Of a DNA stretch of 64,000 bases, positions 25,977 to 35,191 are shown piece after piece. Both the position numbers and the translations under genes were made by a program. This DNA is from UBA3102 sp964413055 (GTDB lineage: Bacteria; Bacillota; Desulfotomaculia; Desulfotomaculales; Pelotomaculaceae), in NCBI GenBank assembly GCA_964413055.1, contig CAYPRB010000001.1:248001-312000 (forward strand), in the 5' to 3' direction. Position 1 is the first letter of the stretch. Each line of letters starts with the position of its first letter. Under the pieces are notes generated by a model, which saw only the letters and a list, made by a program, of their open reading frames with translations, ran no database searches and was not told the origin of the DNA.

Positions 25977-26058
25977 TGTATTGCCAGATGGAGCAGTCTT
26001 TGTTAGTGTTATTAAAAATTTAATTATGAAACCATAATTTTACGGGAGGACAATACTT

Positions 26059-26784
26059 TTGTATCCACAAACCCATGTTTTTTTTGCCGAAAATGTTTTG
26101 GAGCAGCAGAGAGATACCGTCACTCTGGGCAGCATCTTCCCAGACATGCTTGTTGGTAGGGGTTTTACACATTTTGAAGCGCATAGTAAAGGTATGGAAA
26201 TATTTGAATTTCTTAAAACCAATGATTTCTTGTCTGATTTTGGCCGGGCGGTGCTTACCCACGGGTTTAACCCGAAAGGGTTGGATTACTACGGGGACGA
26301 GAAATATTTGGATTTTGAAAAAGGGTATTGTTTCGAGAAAGCCAGGCCGTTTATCTCAGAAACGGTGGAGGCATGTAATATTCCCGTGGAGATGGGTTGG
26401 TGGAAGGCACATAATATCATTGAAATGGGTGTGGAACTGTTAATCAGTGCAGCGGGAAATTTCGGTGAAAAGATTGCCGGCGCCTTTTCAAATAAGCATT
26501 TGATTAAAGAGGTTAATACGGTGCTTTATCATTTATGGCCGGAGAAAATGAGCATTAATTTGGAACGTCGGGTGGAAAAATTTTCCGGAATGATTGCACT
26601 AGAAAAGACCACGCCGGAAATTTTGGCCCGGAAATACCGGATTCAGATGCAGTTAAGGCACCGGGTGGACATCGATACCCAAAAAGTTGCCCGCTTGATC
26701 GACCGGGCAGCAGAGGAAGTAGATCGTGATATGCCATCGTTTTTTAGCACGGTTGCCGTTCTGGTAAAAGAAAATTTAAAATAA
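26059..26784 (+). CDS. Uncharacterised protein, zinc-dependent phospholipase C-like
   Basis: 241 residues. The N-terminus (MYPQTHVFFAENVL, then TLGSIFPDMLVGRGFTH) has the His and Asp pattern of zinc-dependent phospholipase C/S1-P1-like hydrolases, where the first His, an Asp in GS(I)xPD and later His residues bind metal. Further His residues occur in LTHGFNPKG and KAHNIIEMG. No signal peptide, so it is probably cytoplasmic. The start is TTG 26059, 10 bases after GGGAGG. It sits 35 bases before the radical SAM gene and may be cotranscribed. The family assignment is tentative. Confidence 0.6.
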   Translation: MYPQTHVFFAENVLEQQRDTVTLGSIFPDMLVGRGFTHFEAHSKGMEIFEFLKTNDFLSDFGRAVLTHGFNPKGLDYYGDEKYLDFEKGYCFEKARPFISETVEACNIPVEMGWWKAHNIIEMGVELLISAAGNFGEKIAGAFSNKHLIKEVNTVLYHLWPEKMSINLERRVEKFSGMIALEKTTPEILARKYRIQMQLRHRVDIDTQKVARLIDRAAEEVDRDMPSFFSTVAVLVKENLK

Positions 26785-26819
26785 TTATCATAATCAGACT
26801 GTTTGGGAGGGAGTGCTTT

Positions 26820-27776
26820 TTGAAAGAAGATCGCTACAGGCAGTATTCCCGGCATTTGGTGGAGAAGTTCGGTGCCAAAGTGCATAAACTGCCGGTTAAT
26901 TTGCCGGGCACCTGTCCGAACCGGGACGGCACTTTAGGGCGGGGAGGGTGCATATTTTGTGATGAAGACGGTTCGGGCTTTGATTGCCTGGCCAATACCT
27001 TCTCTGTTAGACACCAGCTTGCGGAAGGCAAGGCTTTTTTTAGAAAGCGTTTTAAAGCCCAGAAATTTATCGTTTATTTTCAGGCTTTTACCAACACCTA
27101 CCTGCCGTTGGACCGGTTTCAAGTCAACCTGCTTGAAGCAGCCGGTGAGGACGATGTGGTGGGCATATCCGTTTCTACCAGACCTGATTGTGTCAACGAA
27201 CGTTACCTGGATTTTTTAGCCGGGCTTAAGGAGCAAAAAAAACTTGACATAAACATAGAACTCGGCCTGCAAACGGTAAATTACCGTACGCTGGCCAGGA
27301 TAAACCGGGGGCATACCCTGGCTGAATTTATCGATGCCGTTTTAAGGGTGAAAAAATACGGTTTTGAGACGTGTGCGCACTTGATTCTGAACCTGCCCTG
27401 GGACGACCGGGAGGATGTCACGGAAAACGCCAAGGTTATTTCCACGTTGGGAGTAGAATACGTTAAGCTGCACTCGCTTTACGTGGTCCGGGGTACGGTA
27501 TTGGGTGACATGTACGAACGCGGAGGGATATCAATTATTTCTCTGGATGAATATGTGGCCAGGGTGGCGTTATTTCTGGAGTATCTGGACCCGGCCGTGG
27601 TTATTCAGAGACTGGTGGGGAAAGGCCCGCGGGAAAACCTGCTTTTTTCCAACTGGGGAGCCAGCTGGTGGGCGGTAAAGCAAAAAATAGAAGATTACCT
27701 GGAGCGGTACGATATTTATCAGGGTAAGCGGTTTGATTATCTGAACGGCAAAGCGGTGCGTGCCTGGACAGAATAA
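26820..27776 (+). CDS. Radical SAM protein, YhcC/TIGR01212 family
   Basis: 318 residues. The radical-SAM cysteines lie in CPNRDGTLGRGGCIFC (Cys spaced 12 then CxxC, as in this family and in Elp3-like proteins) near residues 32-47. Further conserved stretches are VGISVSTRPDCV and ELGLQTVNYRTLARINRGHT. The family is linked to tRNA or sulfur-related modification but its reaction is not established. TTG start at 26820 behind GGGAGGGAG. Confidence 0.88.
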   Translation: MKEDRYRQYSRHLVEKFGAKVHKLPVNLPGTCPNRDGTLGRGGCIFCDEDGSGFDCLANTFSVRHQLAEGKAFFRKRFKAQKFIVYFQAFTNTYLPLDRFQVNLLEAAGEDDVVGISVSTRPDCVNERYLDFLAGLKEQKKLDINIELGLQTVNYRTLARINRGHTLAEFIDAVLRVKKYGFETCAHLILNLPWDDREDVTENAKVISTLGVEYVKLHSLYVVRGTVLGDMYERGGISIISLDEYVARVALFLEYLDPAVVIQRLVGKGPRENLLFSNWGASWWAVKQKIEDYLERYDIYQGKRFDYLNGKAVRAWTE

Positions 27777-27841
27777 CCTGCCGCCCGGCGGATTAAAAGT
27801 TTTTTTAAAGAGCGGGGACCGTTTAATCAGGCCTTCTTTTA

Positions 27842-28426
27842 TCAGCGGTACAGGAGGTTGTAAATCCGGTGGTACCAGAGGACCTTTTTGATATAATGGC
27901 GGGTTTCCGGAAAGGGAATCTGCTTGATTTTAATTAAAGTTCCGGAATGTTCTTTTCCTTCAAACCAGTTTTTTACGTTGCCCCTTCCACCGTTATAGGC
28001 TGCCAGCACCAGGATGGTGTCGCCCCGGAATTCCTTTCTTAAGTCGGCGATATACCAGGCGCCGAGTTTTATGCTGGTTTCCGGTTCAAATAAAACTTCG
28101 GGGTCAAAGGCGGCATCGCCCATCCGGGAGGCGATCCAGGTTCCGGTGTCCGGCATGATTTGCATCAAGCCCCGGGCGCCTTTTTTTGATACCGCCCGGT
28201 GGTCGAAGTTGCTTTCAGCTTTCATGACCGCTGCCAGCAATAAAGGATCTACATTATAAATCCGGGCGTATTGCAAAGTAAGATCCCGGTAATGAAACGG
28301 GTAAAACCAACGCCCGATGTGATCAATATTTACCACCACCAAAAATAAAAACAAAAACAGTAAAGCCCGTTTTTTAAATTTTCCCCGGTTGAATTTTTTC
28401 CCCCAAAGCGTGGTCAATCTGTTCAC
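27842..28426 (-). CDS. Lytic transglycosylase (SLT domain), membrane-anchored
   Basis: 194 residues. One N-terminal membrane helix (about 20-38) precedes a goose-lysozyme-like SLT domain with the catalytic Glu in MKAESNFD near 71, then GARGLMQIMPDTG, and LAAYNGGRGNVKNW. It cleaves peptidoglycan glycan strands outside the membrane. GTG 28426 directly abuts the SD GGCGGA, so TTG 28417 is an alternative start. It is last in the polA-mutM-ytaF-coaE-slt series on the minus strand. Confidence 0.9.
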   Translation of the reverse strand: MNRLTTLWGKKFNRGKFKKRALLFLFLFLVVVNIDHIGRWFYPFHYRDLTLQYARIYNVDPLLLAAVMKAESNFDHRAVSKKGARGLMQIMPDTGTWIASRMGDAAFDPEVLFEPETSIKLGAWYIADLRKEFRGDTILVLAAYNGGRGNVKNWFEGKEHSGTLIKIKQIPFPETRHYIKKVLWYHRIYNLLYR

Positions 28427-28456
28427 TCCGCCGTTTAATACTTGCTATCAGTATGG

Positions 28457-29086
28457 TTATATGCCGCCGGTATCCGGAAAATGTTTATTTATAAAAGCCA
28501 ACCAGTAATGGTCTACCTGTTTTTCAGTTTCGTAAAGGTCACCGCTGTTGTCGATTACCCGCGTGGCATATTTTAATTTTTCTTCCTGCGGCATTTGGGC
28601 TGCCACCCGCTTGCGGATTTCCTCCGGGCTGAGGGCGTCTCTTTCCGCCAACCGCTGCACCAGCTTGTCCCCATTTATTTTAACCACCCATATTTCATCA
28701 GCGTCGTGCTCTAAACCGGCTTCGAATAAAAGGGGAACGTCTATGACCAGTACCTCTTTACACCGGGATTGATTTAACCGGTGCTTTTTAATTTCCCGGG
28801 ATATGGTTTCCTTGATGCGCGGGTGGGTGATCCGGTTTAACCTGGCCCTGGCCCGGGGGTCGGTGAAGACTATGGCGCCCAGTTTCTTACGGTCCAGGGT
28901 GCCGTCAGTATCTAGAACTTCCGGTCCGAAGTTTGCAGCGATCTCCTTAAGGGCCGGGGTGCCTGCCCGGACTACGTCCCGGGCCACCTGGTCGGCGTCG
29001 ATGATTTTTGCCCCCAATTTTTTAAGGTGGCGGGCGACGGTGCTTTTCCCGCTGCCGATATTTCCGGTAAGGCCGATCACTGGCAT
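28457..29086 (-). CDS. coaE: Dephospho-CoA kinase
   Basis: 209 residues. It phosphorylates dephospho-CoA in the last step of coenzyme A synthesis. The P-loop GLTGNIGSGKSTVAR is at residues 5-19, followed by DADQVARDVV, and DVPLLFEAG lies near 116. Full length and collinear with the family. The start ATG 29086 follows AAGGAGGG. The next gene downstream is slt, 30 bases away. Confidence 0.95.
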   Translation of the reverse strand: MPVIGLTGNIGSGKSTVARHLKKLGAKIIDADQVARDVVRAGTPALKEIAANFGPEVLDTDGTLDRKKLGAIVFTDPRARARLNRITHPRIKETISREIKKHRLNQSRCKEVLVIDVPLLFEAGLEHDADEIWVVKINGDKLVQRLAERDALSPEEIRKRVAAQMPQEEKLKYATRVIDNSGDLYETEKQVDHYWLAFINKHFPDTGGI

Positions 29087-29140
29087 AAATTTCCCTCCTT
29101 ATTCATAGCTCTTTAAATTAACTTTGTCAGTGGATTCCGG

Positions 29141-29788
29141 TTAACAAATTTTAAACAGTCCCAAAAAGATCAAAATACACCCGGGCAGGAAGGTAAGGCG
29201 GCGGCCGATATTGCTGGCGCTTATAGTGCGTCCGGCCAGCAGGCCCAGATAGGCCAGGGAAAAATGTCCGATACCCACCACCAGGGCAGTAGTAAATAAA
29301 GAAAAACCAAGTATGGACACCGCAAAACCCGCCCCGAAAGCATCCATGGCCAGGGCGGTGCCCAGGATCAGGGCTTCCGCCGGGGAGATTACCCCTGATT
29401 GGTCCAGGTCCGCCAGGGTTGGTTCTTTCAGCACCCGGATGACCAGACCCAACGGCCGGATGTATATTTCGAACACTTTACCGTCCGGTGTTCGGCGCGC
29501 AGGTGTTTCCTCAGTGCGTGCTCTTCCCTGGCGGGCCTGGAACAGGACCCATAAGCCGACCAGCAGGAGCAGAACGCCGCCGAACCGGTGGGCCAGGGAG
29601 ACTGGGATGAAAGAAAGCAGGCATCTGCCTCCCAGCATGGAAATGCATATGGCTGCCACTGAAATCAAGCTGATAATAATTAAAGAAATTACGGGAACTT
29701 TGATTTGCCTTGCCCCGTAAGCCATACCGGCCCCGAAGGAGTCCAGGTTGAGAGCCAGGGCGAAGAGTAAATAAGTAAGCAGTTCCAA
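29141..29788 (-). CDS. ytaF: Sporulation membrane protein YtaF (MntP-like)
   Basis: 215 residues with six membrane helices in two repeats of three. Each repeat contains the conserved acidic motif: LALNLDSFGAGMAYGARQI in the first and TALAMDAFGAGFAVSI in the second. YtaF belongs to the manganese-efflux MntP superfamily but is conserved in endospore formers. A soluble Arg-rich linker (about 88-120) joins the halves. Flanked by mutM upstream and coaE downstream, its usual place in Peptococcaceae. Confidence 0.9.
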   Translation of the reverse strand: MELLTYLLFALALNLDSFGAGMAYGARQIKVPVISLIIISLISVAAICISMLGGRCLLSFIPVSLAHRFGGVLLLLVGLWVLFQARQGRARTEETPARRTPDGKVFEIYIRPLGLVIRVLKEPTLADLDQSGVISPAEALILGTALAMDAFGAGFAVSILGFSLFTTALVVGIGHFSLAYLGLLAGRTISASNIGRRLTFLPGCILIFLGLFKIC

Positions 29789-29869
29789 TATTATTTTACC
29801 ACCCGCTCTTTAAGACGCTTTTTATAATTTATGGTGGCAAAACAGGTATGGTTACTGCCAATCGCTGGC

Positions 29870-30703
29870 TTAAGATTTTTGTTGCTGACAGGCCGGGCAG
29901 TAATATGCACTACGGCTGCCGATTTTTTTCCGGGCTATGGGGTGGCCGCATTTCAAACAGGGCTGGCCTTCCCGGTTGTAAACCCGGAGCATTTCCTGGT
30001 ACTTGCCCGCCCGGCCTTCCCCGTCGATATAGTCCCGCACCGAAGTGCCGCGGTTTTGGATTCCTTCCCGCAATACGCACCGGACGGCCCGGTAGAGGCG
30101 GGTGGTCCCCCGGTGGGTAAGGGAGTTTGCCGGTTGTTCCGGGTTGATTCCGGCCCGGTGCAGCGCTTCATCGGCGTAAATATTCCCCAGGCCGGCAATA
30201 AAGGACTGGTCCAGGAGCAGAGGTTTAATTTTGGTCCGGCGGTAATGCAGTTTCTTGGCAAAAATTGCTCCGGTAAAAGACCGGTCCAGGGGTTCCGGGC
30301 CGAGGTTTTTCAAGCCGGCCGGATTATCGGGGGAGTCCGCGGGCAACAGCCACAGGCGGCCGAATTGCCTCAGGTCGGCGAAATAAAGCCGGCTTCCGTT
30401 ATCAAGGTAAAAAGCAACGTGGACGTGCTTGGATAACGGCCCGGCAGTTGCGCGGTAAACCATACTGCCGGTCATGCGCAGGTGGACGATAAGGGTATAG
30501 CCGCCGGTTAAGTCGAACAACAGATATTTGCCCCGTCTTTGCAAGCCGGTAATTTTTTTGCCGGTGAGCAGCGCTTTAAATTTTTCCGGTGCCGGAGCAG
30601 CGATAACTTTAGGCAGGTAAATATGCGCTCCGGTAAATTTCAGGCCGGCCAGCCTGGGCTGCAGCGTTCTCCTGATAGTTTCTACCTCCGGCAGTTCCGG
30701 CAT
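29870..30703 (-). CDS. mutM: Formamidopyrimidine-DNA glycosylase
   Basis: 277 residues. It excises 8-oxoguanine and other oxidised purines and nicks the abasic site. The mature N-terminus is PELPEVETIRRTL with the catalytic Pro2 and Glu3; the essential Lys lies in GKYLLF near 60. The C-terminal zinc finger CLKCGHPIARKKIGSRSAYY with CPAC is intact. Its ATG at 30703 lies just after the polA stop (30706), so the two are cotranscribed. Confidence 0.96.
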   Translation of the reverse strand: MPELPEVETIRRTLQPRLAGLKFTGAHIYLPKVIAAPAPEKFKALLTGKKITGLQRRGKYLLFDLTGGYTLIVHLRMTGSMVYRATAGPLSKHVHVAFYLDNGSRLYFADLRQFGRLWLLPADSPDNPAGLKNLGPEPLDRSFTGAIFAKKLHYRRTKIKPLLLDQSFIAGLGNIYADEALHRAGINPEQPANSLTHRGTTRLYRAVRCVLREGIQNRGTSVRDYIDGEGRAGKYQEMLRVYNREGQPCLKCGHPIARKKIGSRSAYYCPACQQQKS

Positions 30704-30705
30704 GG

Positions 30706-33465
30706 CTAAATACTCTCCCGTACTTTGATTTTTTTTACGTCATACCAGTTGGGGCCTACTTTTACATCTGCCACCAGCGGAACGTTAAGGGCCAGCACGT
30801 TCTCCATGCAGCGCATTACCAAGGCGGCGAGACGGTCTATTTCGTCCGCCGGGGAGTCAAAAATCAGCTCGTCGTGTACCTGCAGGATCATTTTGGCTTT
30901 GAACCCGTGTGCGTCCATTTCCCGCCGGATATTAACCATGGCCAGCTTGATGATGTCGGCCGCGCTGCCCTGGATAGGCGTGTTCATGGCGGTACGTTCA
31001 CCAAAGTTGCGCACCGTGCGGTTGGGGCTGAACAGGTCCGGCAGGTAGCGCCGGCGGTTCAAAAGCGTGGTGACGTAACCTTTTTCCCTGGCTTCCCGCA
31101 CCACCCGGTCAATGTAGGTTTTTACTCCGGCATAACGGGCAAAGTAATTTTCGATATAACGCCGCGCCTCGCCGCGGGTTACCTTGATGTCCCTGGACAG
31201 GCCGTAATCGCTCAATCCGTATACGATACCGAAGTTAACGGCCTTGGCCCTGCCGCGCATTTCCCGCGTTACTTTTTCCGGGAGGACGCCGAAAACTTCC
31301 GCCGCCGTCCGGGTATGAATATCCTCCCCGTTCCGGAAGGCATTTATGAGTACCGGGTCGCCGCTGATATGGGCCAGGATACGCAGCTCGATCTGGGAAT
31401 AGTCCGCCGACAGCAGCAGGTGTTCTTTACTGCCGGGAATAAACATTTTTCTGATCTGACGCCCGGGTTCCAGGCGCACGGGTATGTTTTGCAAATTGGG
31501 TTCGGCGCTGGAAAGCCTGCCGGTGGCGGTGACCGCCTGGTGAAAGGTGGTGTGCAGCCGCCCGGTGACGGGGTTGATCAGTGCTGCCAAACCGTCGGTA
31601 TAAGTGGACTTGAGTTTCATAAACTGGCGGTATTCAAGGATTTTGGCCGCTATTTCGTGAGCGGCGGCCAGTTCTTCCAGTACTGCCGCATCGGTGGAAT
31701 AACCGGTCTTGGTTTTTTTAATCACAGGTAGTTTTAATTCTTCAAAAAGGATCTTACCCAGTTGTTTGGGGGAGTTAAGATTAAATTCCTGCCCCGCCAG
31801 CCGGTAAATGTCGCCGGCCAGATTTTTCATCGAACGGCCCAGTTGTACGGACATGGCTTCCAGCTGATTTCTATCCACTGCCACGCCTTCTGTTTCCATA
31901 TCAGCCAGGATTTGCACCAGGGGCAGCTCTACCTCGTAATAAAGCCGGTCCTGCTCAAAAAGCTTTAATTTTTCATCGAGCAAACGGGTGAGCTGCATAA
32001 TGCAGTGGGCCCTGGCGGGAAGTTCCGCTTCACCTCCGGGCAACACCGTTCCCAGGTGTTCCAGGCAAATATCTTCCAGCTCCCGGTTGGGAGAAGCCGG
32101 GTTCAGCAGATAAGCGGCAATCATGGTATCAAAAGCCAGGTGGTTCAAGCTGATACCGTACCGGTGCAAAAGCCCGATTATATTTTTACCGTTGTGACAA
32201 TATTTTTTTATATCCGTTGCGGTACATATTTCTTTTAAAAGTGCCAGGGTTGGTTTCGTTAATTCTCCGGCAGGTAACGGGGTTATATTTTTATCAGGGT
32301 AATTCTCCGCGGTGTCTTCTTCGGGTGCAGGTTCCGGGTAGCCGGTGCGGTAAGCGAGTTCTTCTCCCGGGGCAAAGCCGGCGGCAAGTATTGCGTCCGG
32401 CGCGCGGGATGAAATCGCCAGCGCTGTCCGGCCGGCCTTACGGGCGTCCCCTAAGAATTTATTGATCCTGGCCGGTGTATCCAGCTCCCGGTAATCAACC
32501 GGGCAGGTTTCCAGGTCCGGTTCCGGTAGTGCCTGCCGGTTATTTTTTGGTTTGCGGTTTTTGGATTTAACCGGTTGTTTGGTATCGTTTGCCTGGTTTT
32601 TTCCCAGGTAGAGCGCTTTAATCAGGGAATTAAATTCGAGTTCCTGGAAAACTGCCAGCAGTTCCCGGTAGTCGGGTCCCCGCCAGCGGCATTGTTCCAG
32701 ATTAATTTCCACCGGTACCGTCCGGTGGATGGTCACGAGTCTTTTGGCCAATTCCGCCTGGTGGCCGTAGTTTCTGAGCTGCCGGCCGGCGCGGCCGGTA
32801 ATCTCTTCGGCGCGGGCCAGGATTTCTTCCAGGCTGCCGTACTCTTTCAGCAGGCGGGAAGCCGTTTTTTCCCCGATTCCGGGAATGCCGGGGATGTTGT
32901 CCGAAACGTCGCCGGTAAGTCCCCTGAAGTCGGTGTATTGACGCGGGGTGACACCGTACCGGTCCCAAACACCGCCTTCATCGTATGCTTCCAGTTGGCT
33001 GATACCTTTTTTGGTTAACATGACCCTGGTCAGCGGGGAAACCAGTTGCATTACATCCCGGTCCCCCGTTACGACCATGCTGTTGATACCGGACTGTTCC
33101 GCTTGGGCAGTCAGGGTGCCGATCAGGTCGTCGGCTTCAAACCCTTCGATTTCAAACGCCGGGATGCGCATGGCTTTTAGTATGTCTTTCATAATTGGAA
33201 ACTGCGGTCTCAAGTCTTCCGGTGTGGCGCTGCGGTGTGCCTTATACTCGTTGTATGCGTCGTGACGGAAGGTGACCTTGCCCTTGTCAAAAGCCACGGC
33301 AATCAAGTCCGGTGACTGTTCTTTGATAATTTTAAACAGCATATTGGTAAAACCGTATACGGCGTTGGTAATCAAACCACGGCTGGTTGAAAGCGGTTGG
33401 ACGGCGTGGTAGGCCCGGTGGGCCAGGCTGTTGCCGTCAATGATAATAAAATTTTCCTGAGGCAA
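30706..33465 (-). CDS. polA: DNA polymerase I
   Basis: 919 residues. The N-terminal 5'-nuclease (1-290) has IIDGNSLAHRAYHA and SDNIPGIPGIGEKTA. The polymerase domain has motif A LLSADYSQIELRILAHISGD, motif B RGRAKAVNFGIVYG and motif C LQVHDELIFD. The middle domain (about 320-500) appears to lack the paired carboxylates of a working 3'-5' exonuclease (RTALAISSRAPD where DxE is expected), as is usual in Firmicute Pol I. So it should fill gaps and remove primers but not proofread. TTG start at 33465 behind AGGTG. Confidence 0.96.
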   Translation of the reverse strand: MPQENFIIIDGNSLAHRAYHAVQPLSTSRGLITNAVYGFTNMLFKIIKEQSPDLIAVAFDKGKVTFRHDAYNEYKAHRSATPEDLRPQFPIMKDILKAMRIPAFEIEGFEADDLIGTLTAQAEQSGINSMVVTGDRDVMQLVSPLTRVMLTKKGISQLEAYDEGGVWDRYGVTPRQYTDFRGLTGDVSDNIPGIPGIGEKTASRLLKEYGSLEEILARAEEITGRAGRQLRNYGHQAELAKRLVTIHRTVPVEINLEQCRWRGPDYRELLAVFQELEFNSLIKALYLGKNQANDTKQPVKSKNRKPKNNRQALPEPDLETCPVDYRELDTPARINKFLGDARKAGRTALAISSRAPDAILAAGFAPGEELAYRTGYPEPAPEEDTAENYPDKNITPLPAGELTKPTLALLKEICTATDIKKYCHNGKNIIGLLHRYGISLNHLAFDTMIAAYLLNPASPNRELEDICLEHLGTVLPGGEAELPARAHCIMQLTRLLDEKLKLFEQDRLYYEVELPLVQILADMETEGVAVDRNQLEAMSVQLGRSMKNLAGDIYRLAGQEFNLNSPKQLGKILFEELKLPVIKKTKTGYSTDAAVLEELAAAHEIAAKILEYRQFMKLKSTYTDGLAALINPVTGRLHTTFHQAVTATGRLSSAEPNLQNIPVRLEPGRQIRKMFIPGSKEHLLLSADYSQIELRILAHISGDPVLINAFRNGEDIHTRTAAEVFGVLPEKVTREMRGRAKAVNFGIVYGLSDYGLSRDIKVTRGEARRYIENYFARYAGVKTYIDRVVREAREKGYVTTLLNRRRYLPDLFSPNRTVRNFGERTAMNTPIQGSAADIIKLAMVNIRREMDAHGFKAKMILQVHDELIFDSPADEIDRLAALVMRCMENVLALNVPLVADVKVGPNWYDVKKIKVRESI

Positions 33466-33639
33466 TATTTACACCTGCCTTCATGGTGGTTTACTTTAAT
33501 GTATTTCACCGTCGCGACCCGAAATACCTGCTTTCTCTTAAGCGGAAAAAACCCAGCAGGTGAAAAGGTAAAAATTTGAAGGACTTTGCCACGGGAGAAC
33601 GAAGTAAAACATAATATAACCATAGAAAGGAGATACGCT

Positions 33640-35115
33640 TTGCGGAAATTTAATTGTTTGTCCTGTTTCCTGGTGCTGGTTTTGATTTTTGGAATGGTCC
33701 TTCCGGCCCATGCCGAAGAAAAACCTTCCCTGGAACCGGAAGCATTGATCGAGGTGCTCGAATATACCCGTATGCTGCATATAAGCAACCCGGATGACGA
33801 TACTTTATTGCGCGGAGCTGTCGAAGGGCTGATTGATGCGTTGGGCGATCCGCATACCGAGTATTTGTCTCCTTCGGAGCTGCACGATTTTAACGTTTCT
33901 CTGGACGGGGATTACGTGGGGGTCGGCATGCTGCTGCAGGCAGGTGAAAAATACCCCGAAGTAATTGAAACCATCGCCGGCACTCCGGCAATGAATGCCG
34001 GCGTTAAACCGGGCGACCGGGTGATCAGGGTAGACGGTACCGATGTGGAAGATGAGCTCCTGGCAATGGTGGTGCAGAGAATTCGCGGGCCGGAGGGGAC
34101 CAGGGTGACCCTTACTCTCCGGCGGGAGGGAAGGGAAGACTTTGAGCTGGAACTGGAAAGGGCCGGTATTGAAATTCCGACTGTGAACGGAGAACTCCTC
34201 CGTGATAATGTCGGATATATCCGGGTGATTTCGTTTGGGAACGAAACTGCCGGTGAATTCAAAAAAACCCTGATTGATCTGGTTAACCGGGGAGCACAAA
34301 AAATTATTCTGGATTTAAGAGATAACCCGGGGGGGATTCTCCAGACAGCGGTTGAAATTTGCAGTAATTTTATTGCACCCGGCCGGGTAGTGGTCAGTAT
34401 CATTGACCGTAACGGCGTACGTCAGGAATACCGGACGGATGGTGTGTCCCCCTGTCAGGGGATGCCCCTGGCGGTACTGGTCAACCAAAACAGTTCCAGT
34501 GCCGCCGAGATTTTGGCGGGCGCGCTCCAGGACTACGAGGCGGCGGTGCTTGTCGGTGAAACGACTTACGGCAAGGGTACGGTTCAGGTAATGGTTCCCT
34601 TGGAATCGGGGGGAGCTTTAAAAATTACCACCGCCAGATATTATACTCCGCAAGACAGGGTTATTGACGGTACGGGCCTTGCTCCCGACCTGCAGGTATT
34701 GACGCCGGGGTTGCAGACTGCCGCGGCACAGCTGTATCTGGAACCACCGGAAAAAAATAAAATAAATTTGCAACCGGACGGTAACGAAGTTTATCTCAAC
34801 GGGATACCCGTCCGTGCCGGGCAGCCGGCAATCCGGCGTCAAGGCGCGGTACTTCTTTCCGTAAGGTTTGTTTTCGAGGCTCTGGGCTGCCAGGTGCACT
34901 GGCAGGCAGAGCACGAGGCGATCAGTATTACGGGTAACAACCGTGAAATCATTATTTATACCGGCCCGGGCAATATTACCATCAACGGGCGTGACTTGAC
35001 CGTTAATACGCCGGTATGTTTTGAAGGAGGGTCGGTTTTTGTGCCGGCCTCAATTTTGCATCACTTGGGTCTGAAGGTAAACACTGACGGTAAAAATATA
35101 ACTATTGAGAAATAA
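33640..35115 (+). CDS. S41-family C-terminal processing protease with copper-amine-oxidase-like domain
   Basis: 491 residues from TTG 33640, 7 bases behind AAAGGAG; the upstream ATG at 33586 is a mere frame extension. A signal peptide (FLVLVLIFGMVLPAHAEE) exports it. The PDZ domain (about 85-165, GVKPGDRVIRVDG) leads into the S41 protease core with Ser in NQNSSSAAEILAGAL and Lys in GETTYGKGTVQ. The last 110 residues are a copper-amine-oxidase N1-like cell-wall module (VYLNGIPVRAGQPAI, SVRFVFEALGCQVHW). It probably trims proteins outside the cell or in the spore envelope. Divergent from polA. Confidence 0.92.
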   Translation: MRKFNCLSCFLVLVLIFGMVLPAHAEEKPSLEPEALIEVLEYTRMLHISNPDDDTLLRGAVEGLIDALGDPHTEYLSPSELHDFNVSLDGDYVGVGMLLQAGEKYPEVIETIAGTPAMNAGVKPGDRVIRVDGTDVEDELLAMVVQRIRGPEGTRVTLTLRREGREDFELELERAGIEIPTVNGELLRDNVGYIRVISFGNETAGEFKKTLIDLVNRGAQKIILDLRDNPGGILQTAVEICSNFIAPGRVVVSIIDRNGVRQEYRTDGVSPCQGMPLAVLVNQNSSSAAEILAGALQDYEAAVLVGETTYGKGTVQVMVPLESGGALKITTARYYTPQDRVIDGTGLAPDLQVLTPGLQTAAAQLYLEPPEKNKINLQPDGNEVYLNGIPVRAGQPAIRRQGAVLLSVRFVFEALGCQVHWQAEHEAISITGNNREIIIYTGPGNITINGRDLTVNTPVCFEGGSVFVPASILHHLGLKVNTDGKNITIEK

Positions 35116-35191
35116 TTTGCGGTATGATATAAATATAAATATTTGTCTAAAATTGTTTTACCGCAGGCATAACTTGTAAGGAGTTGTTGGG

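Noticed and set aside
30874..31731. 285-codon ORF opposite polA
   Set aside because: Antisense shadow of the polymerase domain, whose motifs are all intact on the minus strand.
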